Below are positions 51,785 to 60,318 of a DNA stretch of 64,000 nucleotides, piece after piece. Below the pieces are notes generated by a model that had not been told where the DNA came from, did no database searches, and saw only the letters and a list, made by a program, of their open reading frames with translations. The stretch's first letter is position 1; every line of letters begins with the position of its first letter. The DNA lies in NCBI GenBank assembly GCA_963737545.1, contig CAVTTH010000003.1, positions 1,488,001 through 1,552,000 of the forward strand. The letters run 5' to 3'. The DNA comes from CAVTTH01 sp963737545. GTDB taxonomy: Bacteria; Verrucomicrobiota; Verrucomicrobiia; Chthoniobacterales; UBA10450. The position numbers and the translations under genes are program-made.

Positions 51785-52963
51785 CTATAACGCCAGATCG
51801 GTCTCTCGCGTTTTGTAATTCGAAACAAAATTTCGACGAAATTCGCCAAATGTTCCGTTTTCAATCATCACACGCGTCCGCCGCATCAATTCGAGATAGA
51901 AATGCAGATTGTGCAAGCTGATGAGACGCAGTCCGAGAATTTCTTCCGCTTTCACGAGATGCCGGATATATCCGCGCGAAAAATCGCGGCAGGCCGGACA
52001 GGTGCAACTGTCTTCAATCGGTCCTTTTTGCATCGCGAATTCGGCGTTTTTCAGGTTCAACGTGCCGCTGGCGGTGAAGGCCGTGCCGTTGCGCGCGAGC
52101 CGTGTCGGCAGAACGCAATCGAACATGTCCATGCCGCACGCGATCAATTCCAACAATTGTGGCGGCGTGCCCAGACCCATCGCGTAACGCGGTTTGTCCG
52201 CGGACAAATACGGCTCGCTCCATGCCACCGCCGACATCATTTCCGCTTCGGGCTCGCCGACACTGACACCACCGATAGCGTAACCGTCGAAGCCGATTTC
52301 GCAGAGCGCTTGCGCCCCTTGCCGTCGGAGATCCTCGAACGTTGAGCCTTGCACAATCCCGAATACGAGCTGGCTCGCGCTTTCTGGCGTTGGACGTTGG
52401 ACGTTGGACGTTGAGCGTTGGACGTTTTCGTTTCGAGGCCTCGCAGCTTCCTTGCACCTCCTCGCCCAGCGCAGCGTCATTTCCAAACTGCGCGCCGCAT
52501 AATCGCGTTCGCACGGCCACGGTGGGCATTCATCCAGGACCATCGCGATGTCGCTCCCGAGCGTCGCTTGAACTTCCATCGCGACTTCCGGCGAAATAAA
52601 CGTCGGCGTCCCATCGAGATGATTCTGAAAATGAACGCCTTCCTCCGTGATCTTCCTCAATTTCGCGAGCGAGAAGATTTGGTAACCGCCGCTGTCGGTC
52701 AGAATCGGGCCATCCCAGTTCATGAAGCAATGGAGTCCACCGAAATGCCGGATTATGTCCAGCCCCGGCCTAACGAATAAGTGATACGTATTCCCGAGGA
52801 TGATTTGCGCATCGAGCTCGCGCAGTTCCCGCGGACTGACTGCTTTCACGCTCCCTTGTGTACCCACCGGCATGAACGCCGGCGTCTCAATCACGCCATG
52901 AGCCGTCGTCAAGCGACCACATCTCGCGCTCGACGAAATATCTTTTTGGAGCAACTCGAACAC
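51785..52963 (-). CDS. tgt: Queuine tRNA-ribosyltransferase
   Basis: 392 residues. Conserved parts: TDSGGYQIFSLA with Asp90, MDMFDCVLPTRLARNG with the nucleophile Asp, and the zinc site CTCPACRDFSRGYIRHL. It exchanges guanine 34 of GUN-anticodon tRNAs for preQ1 on the way to queuosine. Residues ~175-196 (PRNENVQRSTSNVQRPTPES) are extra relative to the family and are encoded by a 7-bp tandem repeat; they lie between two barrel elements, before LVFGIVQG. The gene leads the tgt-yajC-secDF group. Confidence 0.95.
   Translation of the reverse strand: MFELLQKDISSSARCGRLTTAHGVIETPAFMPVGTQGSVKAVSPRELRELDAQIILGNTYHLFVRPGLDIIRHFGGLHCFMNWDGPILTDSGGYQIFSLAKLRKITEEGVHFQNHLDGTPTFISPEVAMEVQATLGSDIAMVLDECPPWPCERDYAARSLEMTLRWARRCKEAARPRNENVQRSTSNVQRPTPESASQLVFGIVQGSTFEDLRRQGAQALCEIGFDGYAIGGVSVGEPEAEMMSAVAWSEPYLSADKPRYAMGLGTPPQLLELIACGMDMFDCVLPTRLARNGTAFTASGTLNLKNAEFAMQKGPIEDSCTCPACRDFSRGYIRHLVKAEEILGLRLISLHNLHFYLELMRRTRVMIENGTFGEFRRNFVSNYKTRETDLAL
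52389..52426. repeat. 7-bp tandem repeat inside tgt
   Basis: Five 7-mers on the plus strand: GTTGGAC three times, GTTGAGC, GTTGGAC. The unit equals that at 35468-35498. Read in the tgt frame it gives NVQRSTSNVQR. Its presence keeps the tgt frame open. Confidence 0.85.
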
Positions 52964-53015
52964 GCCGTCATCTCGCGGCTGTCGTCTTTTCTGGCAAGCG
53001 CAACCTGAGTGACGC

Positions 53016-53816
53016 TCAATCGATTCGGTGGGGTCGCCCCATCCAGACGTTGACGCCGGGCGAATACGTAGCTCCCACCTGGTTTGCGTCGGGCCACCAA
53101 TCGCCGGTTACGGCCAGCAAGTCATCAGTAACAACGGTGACATCAGCTGATAGTTGCGGCCAAGGCGGATGCCAGACCCGGAAATAGCGTCGGCGCCGTC
53201 GGTGTTCCGTGAACGCCGTGTAGCGTTCGAGCAGAAATTCTGTGAGTGATTCTGCGTCGCAGACGGAGGGCTTGCCGGCTGGAAGGCTGCCATGATATTC
53301 GAGCCGGCCCTGCTTCGCTTTTACGCAGCCGCGCAGCTCGTCGTCGCCATCGCAATGCTCGTAGCCGAGATGACCAAACCGGTAAGGTAATCCGAAGGCC
53401 CGCGGCCCGAGATGAACGGCGAGAGCATTCGACAGCCATTCAGCCAGGAAATAAATCCCCGACTCCCCATTGTGACGGACATAGGTGCGAACGTTCAGGA
53501 ATTCGTGTGTCCCGATCGGTTTTAGTAAAAATTCGCCAACTGGCCCACCAATACGAAGGCGCATTCTCGATAGAGTAAAGGCGACAATGCTCACGAACGC
53601 CCGGCCATCTCGCAAATCGAGTTGAAACGGCACGCACCGTTGCAAACCTTCAGGGTCCGTCTCGTAGTGAACAAAAACGGCTCGGTCCCAGCGTGCGATG
53701 AATAGGGGCTCGCTGCGATTTTCGAGCATGCGTTGCCTGGCCGCTTCGCTCAATCCTCCAGTGGCCCTCGCGTCTTTCGCTGAGGAGCCGTCAAGCTCGA
53801 GCTGCGCCCCGCTCAA
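53016..53816 (-). CDS. DUF2071 (YqjF-type) protein
   Basis: 266 residues from a TTG at 53816, chosen because GGAGG stands 6 bases before it and because earlier codons overlap the epimerase gene. An ATG at 53729 (MLENRSEPLF) is an alternative. The fold resembles acetoacetate decarboxylase-like DUF2071: RCVPFQLDLRDGRAFVSIVA, NVRTYVRHNGESGIYFL and the late ARWD/WHPPWPQ features. Function unknown. It follows the epimerase gene by 2 bp; this pair and a MarR-type regulator form one unit. Confidence 0.75.
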   Translation of the reverse strand: MSGAQLELDGSSAKDARATGGLSEAARQRMLENRSEPLFIARWDRAVFVHYETDPEGLQRCVPFQLDLRDGRAFVSIVAFTLSRMRLRIGGPVGEFLLKPIGTHEFLNVRTYVRHNGESGIYFLAEWLSNALAVHLGPRAFGLPYRFGHLGYEHCDGDDELRGCVKAKQGRLEYHGSLPAGKPSVCDAESLTEFLLERYTAFTEHRRRRRYFRVWHPPWPQLSADVTVVTDDLLAVTGDWWPDANQVGATYSPGVNVWMGRPHRID

Positions 53817-53818
53817 GT

Positions 53819-54742
53819 TTAGCCTCCGGCGAAAAGATCTTCCAACGCGCCGCGAAGTGCCGTGAATTGAAATTCGAATCCCCGCTCGAGGAAATGCTTC
53901 GGCGTGCAACGGCGTCCGCCCAAAGCGAGGCTCGCCTCGGTCCGCATGAACCAGGAACCGATGTGAGCGACGAGTGCCGGAACTGGCGGGCTCCACGGGC
54001 GATGAAGCGCGCGTCTCATCTCTCGCATGAACTCGGCGTTGGTAACCGGATTCGGCGCCGTCGCGTTGAAAACGCCTGAAATATCATTTCGCTCGATGGC
54101 TGCGAGGAACATGCGGTTCAAATCGGCGATGTGAATCCAACTAACGAATTGCCGGCCAGTGCCAACGGCGCCTCCAAGAAAGAATCGAGTTAGCCGCGCC
54201 AGTACCTCCAGCGCGCCTCCATTTGGACCGAGCGCAAAGCCGATTCGCAAAACCGCCTTCCGCATTAGCGGGGCTTGAATCGCACGAAAAGCCTCTTCCC
54301 AGCGTCGACAGACCTCCACCGAAAATCCATCGCCCTCCGGCGCGTTCTCGTCACACCAGCGATCACCCGGGTCGCCATAGATCGCGAGCGAGCCTGCTTG
54401 CACGAAAGCCACTGGCGGTTTCGCGCATTCCGTAATCGCCTGACCGAGGACGCGGACCGAATCAACGCGGGACTCGATAATCTCGCGTTTGTTCTTTGAC
54501 GTGTAGCGACAATTCACGCTCTTGCCCGTCAGGTTCACAACCGCCGCCGCTCCGTCGAGCACCTTCTTCCACGCGCCGAGCGTCTTCCCGTCCCACTGAA
54601 CGTGATGCACTGGTCCCGCTTCGTGCGGCGCCGTCCGGCCCAGCACAAAAACTTCGTAGCCCTTTGCGATAAGCACCGTCGAGAGAGAGCGACCGAGAAA
54701 GCCACTTCCGCCTGCGAGAACGATGCGCGGTGAGGTCTTCAT
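53819..54742 (-). CDS. TIGR01777-type NAD(P)-dependent epimerase
   Basis: 307 residues. The N-terminal Rossmann motif is VLAGGSGFLGRSL and the sequence later has VNLTGKSVNCRY and SLAIYGDPGDRW. The C-terminal DUF1731-like part is RRALHRPWSPPVPALV to the end. This is the SulA/YfcH-type short-chain dehydrogenase subfamily with unknown substrate. Its stop is 2 bp before the DUF2071 start and it lies 16 bp after the GbsR-type gene. Confidence 0.88.
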   Translation of the reverse strand: MKTSPRIVLAGGSGFLGRSLSTVLIAKGYEVFVLGRTAPHEAGPVHHVQWDGKTLGAWKKVLDGAAAVVNLTGKSVNCRYTSKNKREIIESRVDSVRVLGQAITECAKPPVAFVQAGSLAIYGDPGDRWCDENAPEGDGFSVEVCRRWEEAFRAIQAPLMRKAVLRIGFALGPNGGALEVLARLTRFFLGGAVGTGRQFVSWIHIADLNRMFLAAIERNDISGVFNATAPNPVTNAEFMREMRRALHRPWSPPVPALVAHIGSWFMRTEASLALGGRRCTPKHFLERGFEFQFTALRGALEDLFAGG

Positions 54743-54758
54743 TCAAGAAAGCGCCGGC

Positions 54759-55298
54759 TCATCTTGCGACGCCGAGCATTCGAAAAGCCTTGTCCCCCAA
54801 TTTCGCCAGCCTGACGACCGCTGGAGTGGGCAGGTTGGACATTCGTTCAAACGCAACAGCTCCCAATTCCAGAAAGTCTAGCAAATCGGAGAGACGTTCG
54901 CGCGTATAGGCATCCGCAGATTTGCCTTTGCCGGATTCGGCGATGCAATCCCGAAGTACTCTGATGGTGGGATCGATCTCGCGTTTCTTCCGCTCGCGCG
55001 CGATGACGCGAAACATGGCAAAAACATCCTTCATCGATTCGAAATGATCGCGCCGATCACCCGCGAGATGGACGATCTTCACGATGCCCCAGTTCTGTAA
55101 TTCACGCAGACTCGTGCTCGCGTTAGAACGGGCGATCCCGAGGGTGGCGGCGATCTCCTCGGCCGGGAGTGGTTTTTCCGCGAGAAAGAGCAACGCATGC
55201 ACCTGGGCGACGGTGCGATTAATTCCCCAGCGCGTTCCCATTTCTCCCCAATGCAGGATAAATTTTTGGGCGACGGGAGCGAGTTTATGCAGATTCAT
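54759..55298 (-). CDS. GbsR/MarR-type transcriptional regulator
   Basis: 179 residues. The winged helix-turn-helix covers ~25-90 (NRTVAQVHALLFLAEKPLP, then EEIAATLGIARSNASTSLREL with the recognition helix). The rest is helical and likely a dimer or effector region (RVIARERKKREIDPTIR). The gene begins directly at a 30-bp palindrome that is probably its own operator. It probably controls the epimerase and DUF2071 genes downstream. Confidence 0.88.
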   Translation of the reverse strand: MNLHKLAPVAQKFILHWGEMGTRWGINRTVAQVHALLFLAEKPLPAEEIAATLGIARSNASTSLRELQNWGIVKIVHLAGDRRDHFESMKDVFAMFRVIARERKKREIDPTIRVLRDCIAESGKGKSADAYTRERLSDLLDFLELGAVAFERMSNLPTPAVVRLAKLGDKAFRMLGVAR

Positions 55299-55328
55299 CT
55301 GTTATTTCTGACGAAACAGAAATAACAG
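55299..55328. promoter_or_regulatory. Palindromic operator next to the GbsR-type gene
   Basis: A perfect 12-bp inverted repeat, CTGTTATTTCTG at 55299-55310 and CAGAAATAACAG at 55317-55328, with 6-base spacer. It ends at the base before the regulator start codon, so binding would block initiation of transcription or translation. No Shine-Dalgarno sequence is visible outside it. Confidence 0.7.
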
Positions 55329-55480
55329 AAATACACGAGGTGTCAATCGTGTTTCACCAAAGATTTTTTCGGCCGATTGATCACGACCACCGACAAAATA
55401 ATGACGGCCGTTCGACCACGACCGGAGCGCCTCGCATCCAAGGCTTTCCAGGCAACGTAAACCACGGGCTAAAATATTCT

Positions 55481-55508
55481 TGCAGCGTTAGAAATCGTTC
55501 CTATATTG
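55481..55508 (+). promoter_or_regulatory. Likely promoter of the str operon
   Basis: TTGCAG (55481-55486) and TATATT (55503-55508) are spaced by 16 bp, about 100 bp before rpsL. The spacing and both boxes are close to the primary sigma consensus. Confidence 0.45.
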
Positions 55509-55566
55509 GTCGCTCTCCGCATCAGGTGCGTGAGGAAGGTGGACGCGGCCTGAGCGGTTTTTTTGT

Positions 55567-55589
55567 CGCCCGAATATCGACGTCGGGCG
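55567..55589 (+). promoter_or_regulatory. Hairpin in the rpsL leader
   Basis: CGCCCGA (55567-55573) and TCGGGCG (55583-55589) can pair with a 9-base loop, ending 18 bases before the rpsL ATG. A run of T precedes it rather than follows, so it is not a terminator; it may be an autoregulatory target. Confidence 0.4.
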
Positions 55590-55607
55590 CATTTTAATTT
55601 CGAGAAA

Positions 55608-56024
55608 ATGCCAACCATTAATCAACTGATTCGCAAAGGACGAAAGAAGGTCTCGGTGAAATCGAAGTCACCGGCGCTGAAGAATTGTCCGCAGCGGCGC
55701 GGCGTCTGCACTCAGGTCATGACGCGAACGCCGAAGAAGCCGAATTCTGCCCTGCGAAAAGTGGCGAAAGTACGGTTGACCAATGGCCAGGAAGTGATTG
55801 CATACATTCCCGGCGAAGGGCACAATCTGCAGGAGCACTCGATCGTGCTCGTGCGGGGCGGTCGGGTGAAGGATTTACCGGGGGTGCGCTACCACATTGT
55901 GCGTGGAACGCTCGACAGTCTCGGGGTGGATGGGCGCCGGCGGAGTCGATCGAAATACGGAGCGAAGCGTCCGAAATCGGGCGGTGATGCCGCAGCCAAA
56001 GAGGGCGCAAAGAAAACGAAATAA
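55608..56024 (+). CDS. rpsL: 30S ribosomal protein S12
   Basis: 138 residues from ATG 55608 (MPTINQLIRKGRKK). The conserved KSPALKNCPQRRGVC, RTPKKPNSALRKVAKVRL and PGVRYHIVRGTLD are intact, including the residues that decide streptomycin response in other bacteria (Lys in TPKKPN and Lys in GRVKDLPG). A short Lys/Ala/Gly-rich C-terminal tail is extra. It begins the str operon. Confidence 0.97.
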   Translation: MPTINQLIRKGRKKVSVKSKSPALKNCPQRRGVCTQVMTRTPKKPNSALRKVAKVRLTNGQEVIAYIPGEGHNLQEHSIVLVRGGRVKDLPGVRYHIVRGTLDSLGVDGRRRSRSKYGAKRPKSGGDAAAKEGAKKTK

Positions 56025-56058
56025 TTTAACGACCTAAGAATTACGGAAACGAAATCCC

Positions 56059-56532
56059 ATGTCTCGTCGGCGGAAAGTTTACAAAAAAGAGGAGAAGCTC
56101 GACTCGCGTTATGGCAGCGCGGCAGTCGCGCGTCTGATCTCTACCGTGATGAAGAACGGGAAGAAGTCGCTCGCCGAACGAATCGTCTACACCGCGATCG
56201 ATAAATCGCGCGAGGGGTCGGATGCAGTCGATCCGCTCGAAGTCCTAAACAAAGCCCTCGATAACGTTCGGCCGCGTCTCGAAGTAAAATCGCGCCGTGT
56301 CGGTGGCGCGACCTACCAGGTCCCGATGGAAGTAACGCCGGCGCGTCAGGTCTCGCTCGCGATGCGCTGGATCGTGCAATACGCAAACAGCCGCCGCGGC
56401 ATGCCGATGGCCGAGGCGCTTGGTCATGAGATCAAAGACGCCGCTTCCGGTCAGGGCAACGCAATCAAGAAACGCGAAGACACGCACAAGATGGCGCAGG
56501 CGAACCGCGCTTTTGCGCACTTTCGCTGGTAA
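56059..56532 (+). CDS. rpsG: 30S ribosomal protein S7
   Basis: 157 residues, normal length. It starts MSRRRKVYKKEEKLDSRYG and has RVGGATYQVPMEV and the C-terminal KREDTHKMAQANRAFAHFRW. It nucleates assembly of the 30S head. It follows rpsL by 34 bp and precedes fusA by 6 bp. Confidence 0.97.
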   Translation: MSRRRKVYKKEEKLDSRYGSAAVARLISTVMKNGKKSLAERIVYTAIDKSREGSDAVDPLEVLNKALDNVRPRLEVKSRRVGGATYQVPMEVTPARQVSLAMRWIVQYANSRRGMPMAEALGHEIKDAASGQGNAIKKREDTHKMAQANRAFAHFRW

Positions 56533-56538
56533 CGATTT

Positions 56539-58716
56539 ATGGCAACGGCGACAATGGAAAAGAAACCAGCTTCGAAGAGTCCGAATTCGCCGGATCGCAA
56601 ATTCCCGCTCGAGCGGACACGGAACATCGGCATTGCCGCGCACATTGATGCAGGCAAGACGACGATAACCGAGCGCGTTTTGTTTTACACCGGCATGATC
56701 CACAAGATGGGTGAGGTGCATGAAGGCACTACTGTGACCGACTGGATGGAGCAGGAGCGCGAGCGCGGGATTACGATTACTTCAGCGGCGACGACCTGCG
56801 CCTGGGCACAACGCAAGGAAGAAGGCGTTTACAAGATTTTCGAGGGGATCAAGCAGCGCATCAATATTATCGACACCCCGGGCCACGTTGATTTCACGGC
56901 TGAAGTGGAACGCTCATTGCGCGTGCTCGACGGCGCGATCGCAGTTTTCGACGGCGTAGCCGGCGTGCAGCCGCAATCGGAAACAGTCTGGCGGCAGGCG
57001 ACGAAATATAACGTCCCGCGCCTGGCGTTCATCAACAAGATGGATCGTGTCGGCGCCGACTTTAAGATGTCGGTCGAGAGCATCCATAAGAAACTTGGCG
57101 CAAACGCATGGCCAGTTCTCCTTCCGCTGGGTAAGGAAGATCAGCTCAGGGGTCAGCTCGATGTCATTAATAAGAAGGCGATCATTTATTCGGAGAGCGA
57201 TCAACTGGGATCGACCTACGAGGTGAAGGATATTCCGACCGAATATGTCGGTGTGGTGGACAAGGCGTACAAAGAGTTGGTCGAACAGATTTCGAACATC
57301 GACGACGAAGTCGCCGAAGTCGTCATTCACGAGAAACCGGTTTCTGCGGAATTGTTAAAGGCGGGCATTCGCCGGCAAACGATTGCGAACAAATTTGTGC
57401 CGGTGATCGGCGGGTCGGCGTTAAAAAACATTGGTGTGCAATACCTGGTCGATGCCGTCGTCGATTATCTACCGAGTCCGCTCGATATTCCGCCAGCGGT
57501 TGGTCTGGACCCGGATAATCCGGGCGAAAAAATTGAAGCTCCGACCGACGATAACGGCAATTTTTGCTCGCTGGCCTTCAAGCTCTGGAGCGATCCGTTT
57601 GTCGGCAAACTGGTTTTCTTTCGCGTTTACTCGGGCACGCTGTCGAAGGGTGATACGGTCTACAACCCGCGCACGAACAAGCGCGAACGCATCAGCCGCC
57701 TGATTCAAATTCAGGCGGACAAGCGCGAGGACATCGACACCTGCTACTCCGGTGACATTGCGGCGATTGTCGGCATTAAGAACATTACGACGGGCGACAC
57801 GCTTTGCGATGAGGATCACCCGATCCTGCTCGAGCCGCCTTCATTCCCCGATCCGGTCATCTCAATGGCGATCGAACCAAAGACAAAGCAGGACCAGGAA
57901 AAAATGGCGATCGCGTTGCAGCGTCTCGCCGAGGAAGATCCGACTTTCCGCGTTTATACGCACGAAGACACCGGCCAGACGATCATCGCCGGCATGGGCG
58001 AGCTGCATCTGGAAATCATTCGCGACCGGATGTTCCGCGAATTCAAAGTGGATGCGAACGCGGGCAAACCGCAGATCGCTTATCGCGAGACGATCACTTC
58101 ACCGGCTGATGGCGAAGGCAAGCTGATCAAGCAATCGGGCGGCCGCGGTCAGTACGGCCATGTCATCATCAAGACGCATCCTAACGAGCGCGGCAAAGGA
58201 ATTACGATCGAGAACAAGGTAGTGGGTGGAAACATTCCGAAGGAATACATTCCGGCCTGCAAGAAGGGCATTGAAGAAGCGGTACTGAACGGCGTCGTCG
58301 GCGGCTATCCGGTAATCGACGCGCACGTCGATATCGTGGACGGATCTTATCACGACGTCGATTCGAACGAACTCGCGTTCAAGCTCGCTGCAATTTTCGC
58401 GGTCAAGGACGCTTTCAAGAAAGCGAAGCCGATCCTGCTCGAGCCGATCATGAAGGTGGAAAATCTAACGCCAGAAGAATTTCAAGGCGACATCTGCGGC
58501 GATCTGAGCCGCCGCCGCGGCAGCATCAGCAGCATCGAGACGAAAGGAAATCTCACGGCTGTGCATGCCGAGGTTCCGCTCGCGGAAATGTTCGGTTACG
58601 CGACCGCGATCCGTTCACTTTCCAAAGGCCGCTCGAGTTATTCGATGGAGCCCTCGCATTTCGAACAAGTCCCACAACAGCTCGTCGCGGCCATCCTCGA
58701 CCAGAAGGAGAAATAA
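56539..58716 (+). CDS. fusA: Elongation factor G
   Basis: 725 residues. GTPase motifs: AHIDAGKTTITER (G1), IDTPGHVDF (G3) and NKMDRVGAD (G4), followed by domains II-V with LHLEIIRDRM and SRRRGSISSIETKGNL. It drives tRNA-mRNA translocation. A ~22-residue polar N-terminal extension precedes the family start. The stop codon is immediately followed by the rpsJ ATG; no tuf gene lies between, unlike in many bacteria. Confidence 0.97.
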   Translation: MATATMEKKPASKSPNSPDRKFPLERTRNIGIAAHIDAGKTTITERVLFYTGMIHKMGEVHEGTTVTDWMEQERERGITITSAATTCAWAQRKEEGVYKIFEGIKQRINIIDTPGHVDFTAEVERSLRVLDGAIAVFDGVAGVQPQSETVWRQATKYNVPRLAFINKMDRVGADFKMSVESIHKKLGANAWPVLLPLGKEDQLRGQLDVINKKAIIYSESDQLGSTYEVKDIPTEYVGVVDKAYKELVEQISNIDDEVAEVVIHEKPVSAELLKAGIRRQTIANKFVPVIGGSALKNIGVQYLVDAVVDYLPSPLDIPPAVGLDPDNPGEKIEAPTDDNGNFCSLAFKLWSDPFVGKLVFFRVYSGTLSKGDTVYNPRTNKRERISRLIQIQADKREDIDTCYSGDIAAIVGIKNITTGDTLCDEDHPILLEPPSFPDPVISMAIEPKTKQDQEKMAIALQRLAEEDPTFRVYTHEDTGQTIIAGMGELHLEIIRDRMFREFKVDANAGKPQIAYRETITSPADGEGKLIKQSGGRGQYGHVIIKTHPNERGKGITIENKVVGGNIPKEYIPACKKGIEEAVLNGVVGGYPVIDAHVDIVDGSYHDVDSNELAFKLAAIFAVKDAFKKAKPILLEPIMKVENLTPEEFQGDICGDLSRRRGSISSIETKGNLTAVHAEVPLAEMFGYATAIRSLSKGRSSYSMEPSHFEQVPQQLVAAILDQKEK

Positions 58717-59028
58717 ATGGCCGCTGGACAACGCATCCGCATTCGCTTGAAAGCATTCGACCATCGCATGCTCGATCAATCGGCCGTCGATATCGTCGAG
58801 ACGGCGAAACGCACCGGCGCGCGCGTGGCCGGTCCGATTCCGTTGCCGACGCTGATCGAGAAATTCACGGTCAATCGCTCGCCGCACGTCGATAAAAAAT
58901 CGATGGATCAATTTGAAATCCGCACCCACAAACGCCTGCTCGACATCATCGAGCCGACGGCCAAGACGGTGGACGAGCTGAAGAAACTGAACCTGCCGGC
59001 GGGCGTGGATATCACCATCAAGATTTAG
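58717..59028 (+). CDS. rpsJ: 30S ribosomal protein S10
   Basis: 103 residues, normal length, with IRIRLKAFDHRMLDQSAVDI, GPIPLPTLIEKFTVNRSPHV and the end GVDITIKI. It begins the S10 operon and directly abuts fusA, joining the str and S10 groups without a gap. S10 also joins NusB in antitermination complexes. Confidence 0.97.
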   Translation: MAAGQRIRIRLKAFDHRMLDQSAVDIVETAKRTGARVAGPIPLPTLIEKFTVNRSPHVDKKSMDQFEIRTHKRLLDIIEPTAKTVDELKKLNLPAGVDITIKI

Positions 59029-59062
59029 CGCCGGAACAATTTGCGAACCCACGATCAAGATC

Positions 59063-59707
59063 ATGAGCATCGGATTACTCGGACAAAAAATCGGCATGAC
59101 CAGCGTCTACGACGCCAATGGCAAGCTGCGTCCTGTGACCGTGATCGCGGCGGGCGATAACACGCTGCTTCGCCGCCTAACGAGCGAGAACGACGGCTAC
59201 TCCGCCATCCAGGTCGGATTTCACACGCAAAAAGAATCGCGGGTCACGAAAGCTTTGATGGGTGGATTCAGAAAAGCGGGCTCTGAGCCGAAAAAATTGG
59301 TTCGCGAATTTCGGTTGGCAAGCGATGCGCCGGAAGGCGAAATCAATTTGAGCATCGGGCAGTTTCAGCCCGGAGACTGGGTGGATGTGATCGGCCGGTC
59401 GAAAGGCAAAGGCTTCCAAGGCGTGATGAAGAAGCATAACTTTCACGGGCAGGGCGCCGCGCACGGTTCCAAAACGCATCGACGCAACGGCGCAATCGGC
59501 AATCGTTCTACGCCGGGCCGGATTTGGAAAAACATGGGCATGCCCGGGCATATGGGCGACGAACGTGTGACCGTGCAAAATCTGCAGGTCATCCAAGTGC
59601 GCGAAGGCGAAAAAGTCATTTTGATCAGCGGTGCGGTTCCAGGAGCAACCGGCAGTTATGTCGTCGTCCGTCCTGCAATCAAGAAACCAGCGGCAGCCAG
59701 CAAATGA
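59063..59707 (+). CDS. rplC: 50S ribosomal protein L3
   Basis: 214 residues. It starts MSIGLLGQKIGMTSVYD and has the loop region KGFQGVMKKHNFHGQGAAHG and the RRNGAIGNRSTPGRIWKN segment near the peptidyl transferase centre. The stop overlaps the rplD start (ATGA, 59704-59707). It carries one GCCTAACGA word (59175). Confidence 0.97.
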   Translation: MSIGLLGQKIGMTSVYDANGKLRPVTVIAAGDNTLLRRLTSENDGYSAIQVGFHTQKESRVTKALMGGFRKAGSEPKKLVREFRLASDAPEGEINLSIGQFQPGDWVDVIGRSKGKGFQGVMKKHNFHGQGAAHGSKTHRRNGAIGNRSTPGRIWKNMGMPGHMGDERVTVQNLQVIQVREGEKVILISGAVPGATGSYVVVRPAIKKPAAASK

Positions 59708-60318
59708 GCGCGAAAGTTTTAACCCCAGCTGCTGCGAAGGAAGCAAAGTTCGACCTGATCGAAGGCGGGCGAGGAACGCAAGCTGTCCACGGTGTGGTCG
59801 TCGCCATGCGCGCAGCGCGTCGTTCCGGTTCCGCGAATACGAAGACGAAAGCGGAGGTTAATTTTTCCGGAGCAAAACCATGGCGGCAGAAAGGGACGGG
59901 CCGAGCACGCGCCGGTTACAAATCATCGCCTGTCTGGCGGACTGGCGGCGTGGTCTTCGGGCCGAAGCCTCGCGACTATACCAAGAAAGTTTCCAAATCG
60001 ATTCGGCGCCTCGCTTTTCTCAAGGCGCTTACGGAAAGAATTAAGGCCGGTGACGTACTAACGATCGACAGCTTTGCGGTCGCTGAGATCAAGACCAAAG
60101 CGTTTATCGCGTTGGTCAAGAAACAAACTGACGCGCGGAAGGTGCTACTGATTTCCGATGCGTTCGACGACAAGACTTACAAATCCGCCCGCAACGTGAA
60201 GCCGGTTTTGCTGGCCACGGCGGCGGATGTGAACACGGAGCAGTTGCTGGCTTTTGATAAGATTTTGGTGACGCAAAAAGCGCTCGAGCATCTGGCCGAA
60301 AGGACGAACCGCGAATGA
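59704..60318 (+). CDS. rplD: 50S ribosomal protein L4
   Basis: 204 residues from ATG 59704; an earlier open frame overlaps rplC and is not used. The extended tunnel loop is present (KPWRQKGTGRARAGYKSSP, then WRTGGVVFGPKPRDY). L4 binds 23S rRNA, lines the exit tunnel and in many bacteria represses its own operon. Its stop overlaps the rplW start. Confidence 0.96.
   Translation: MSAKVLTPAAAKEAKFDLIEGGRGTQAVHGVVVAMRAARRSGSANTKTKAEVNFSGAKPWRQKGTGRARAGYKSSPVWRTGGVVFGPKPRDYTKKVSKSIRRLAFLKALTERIKAGDVLTIDSFAVAEIKTKAFIALVKKQTDARKVLLISDAFDDKTYKSARNVKPVLLATAADVNTEQLLAFDKILVTQKALEHLAERTNRE

Noticed and set aside
53817..53996. Longer N-terminus for the DUF2071 protein
   Set aside because: It would run inside the epimerase gene; a TTG with a well-placed GGAGG at 53816 explains the start better.
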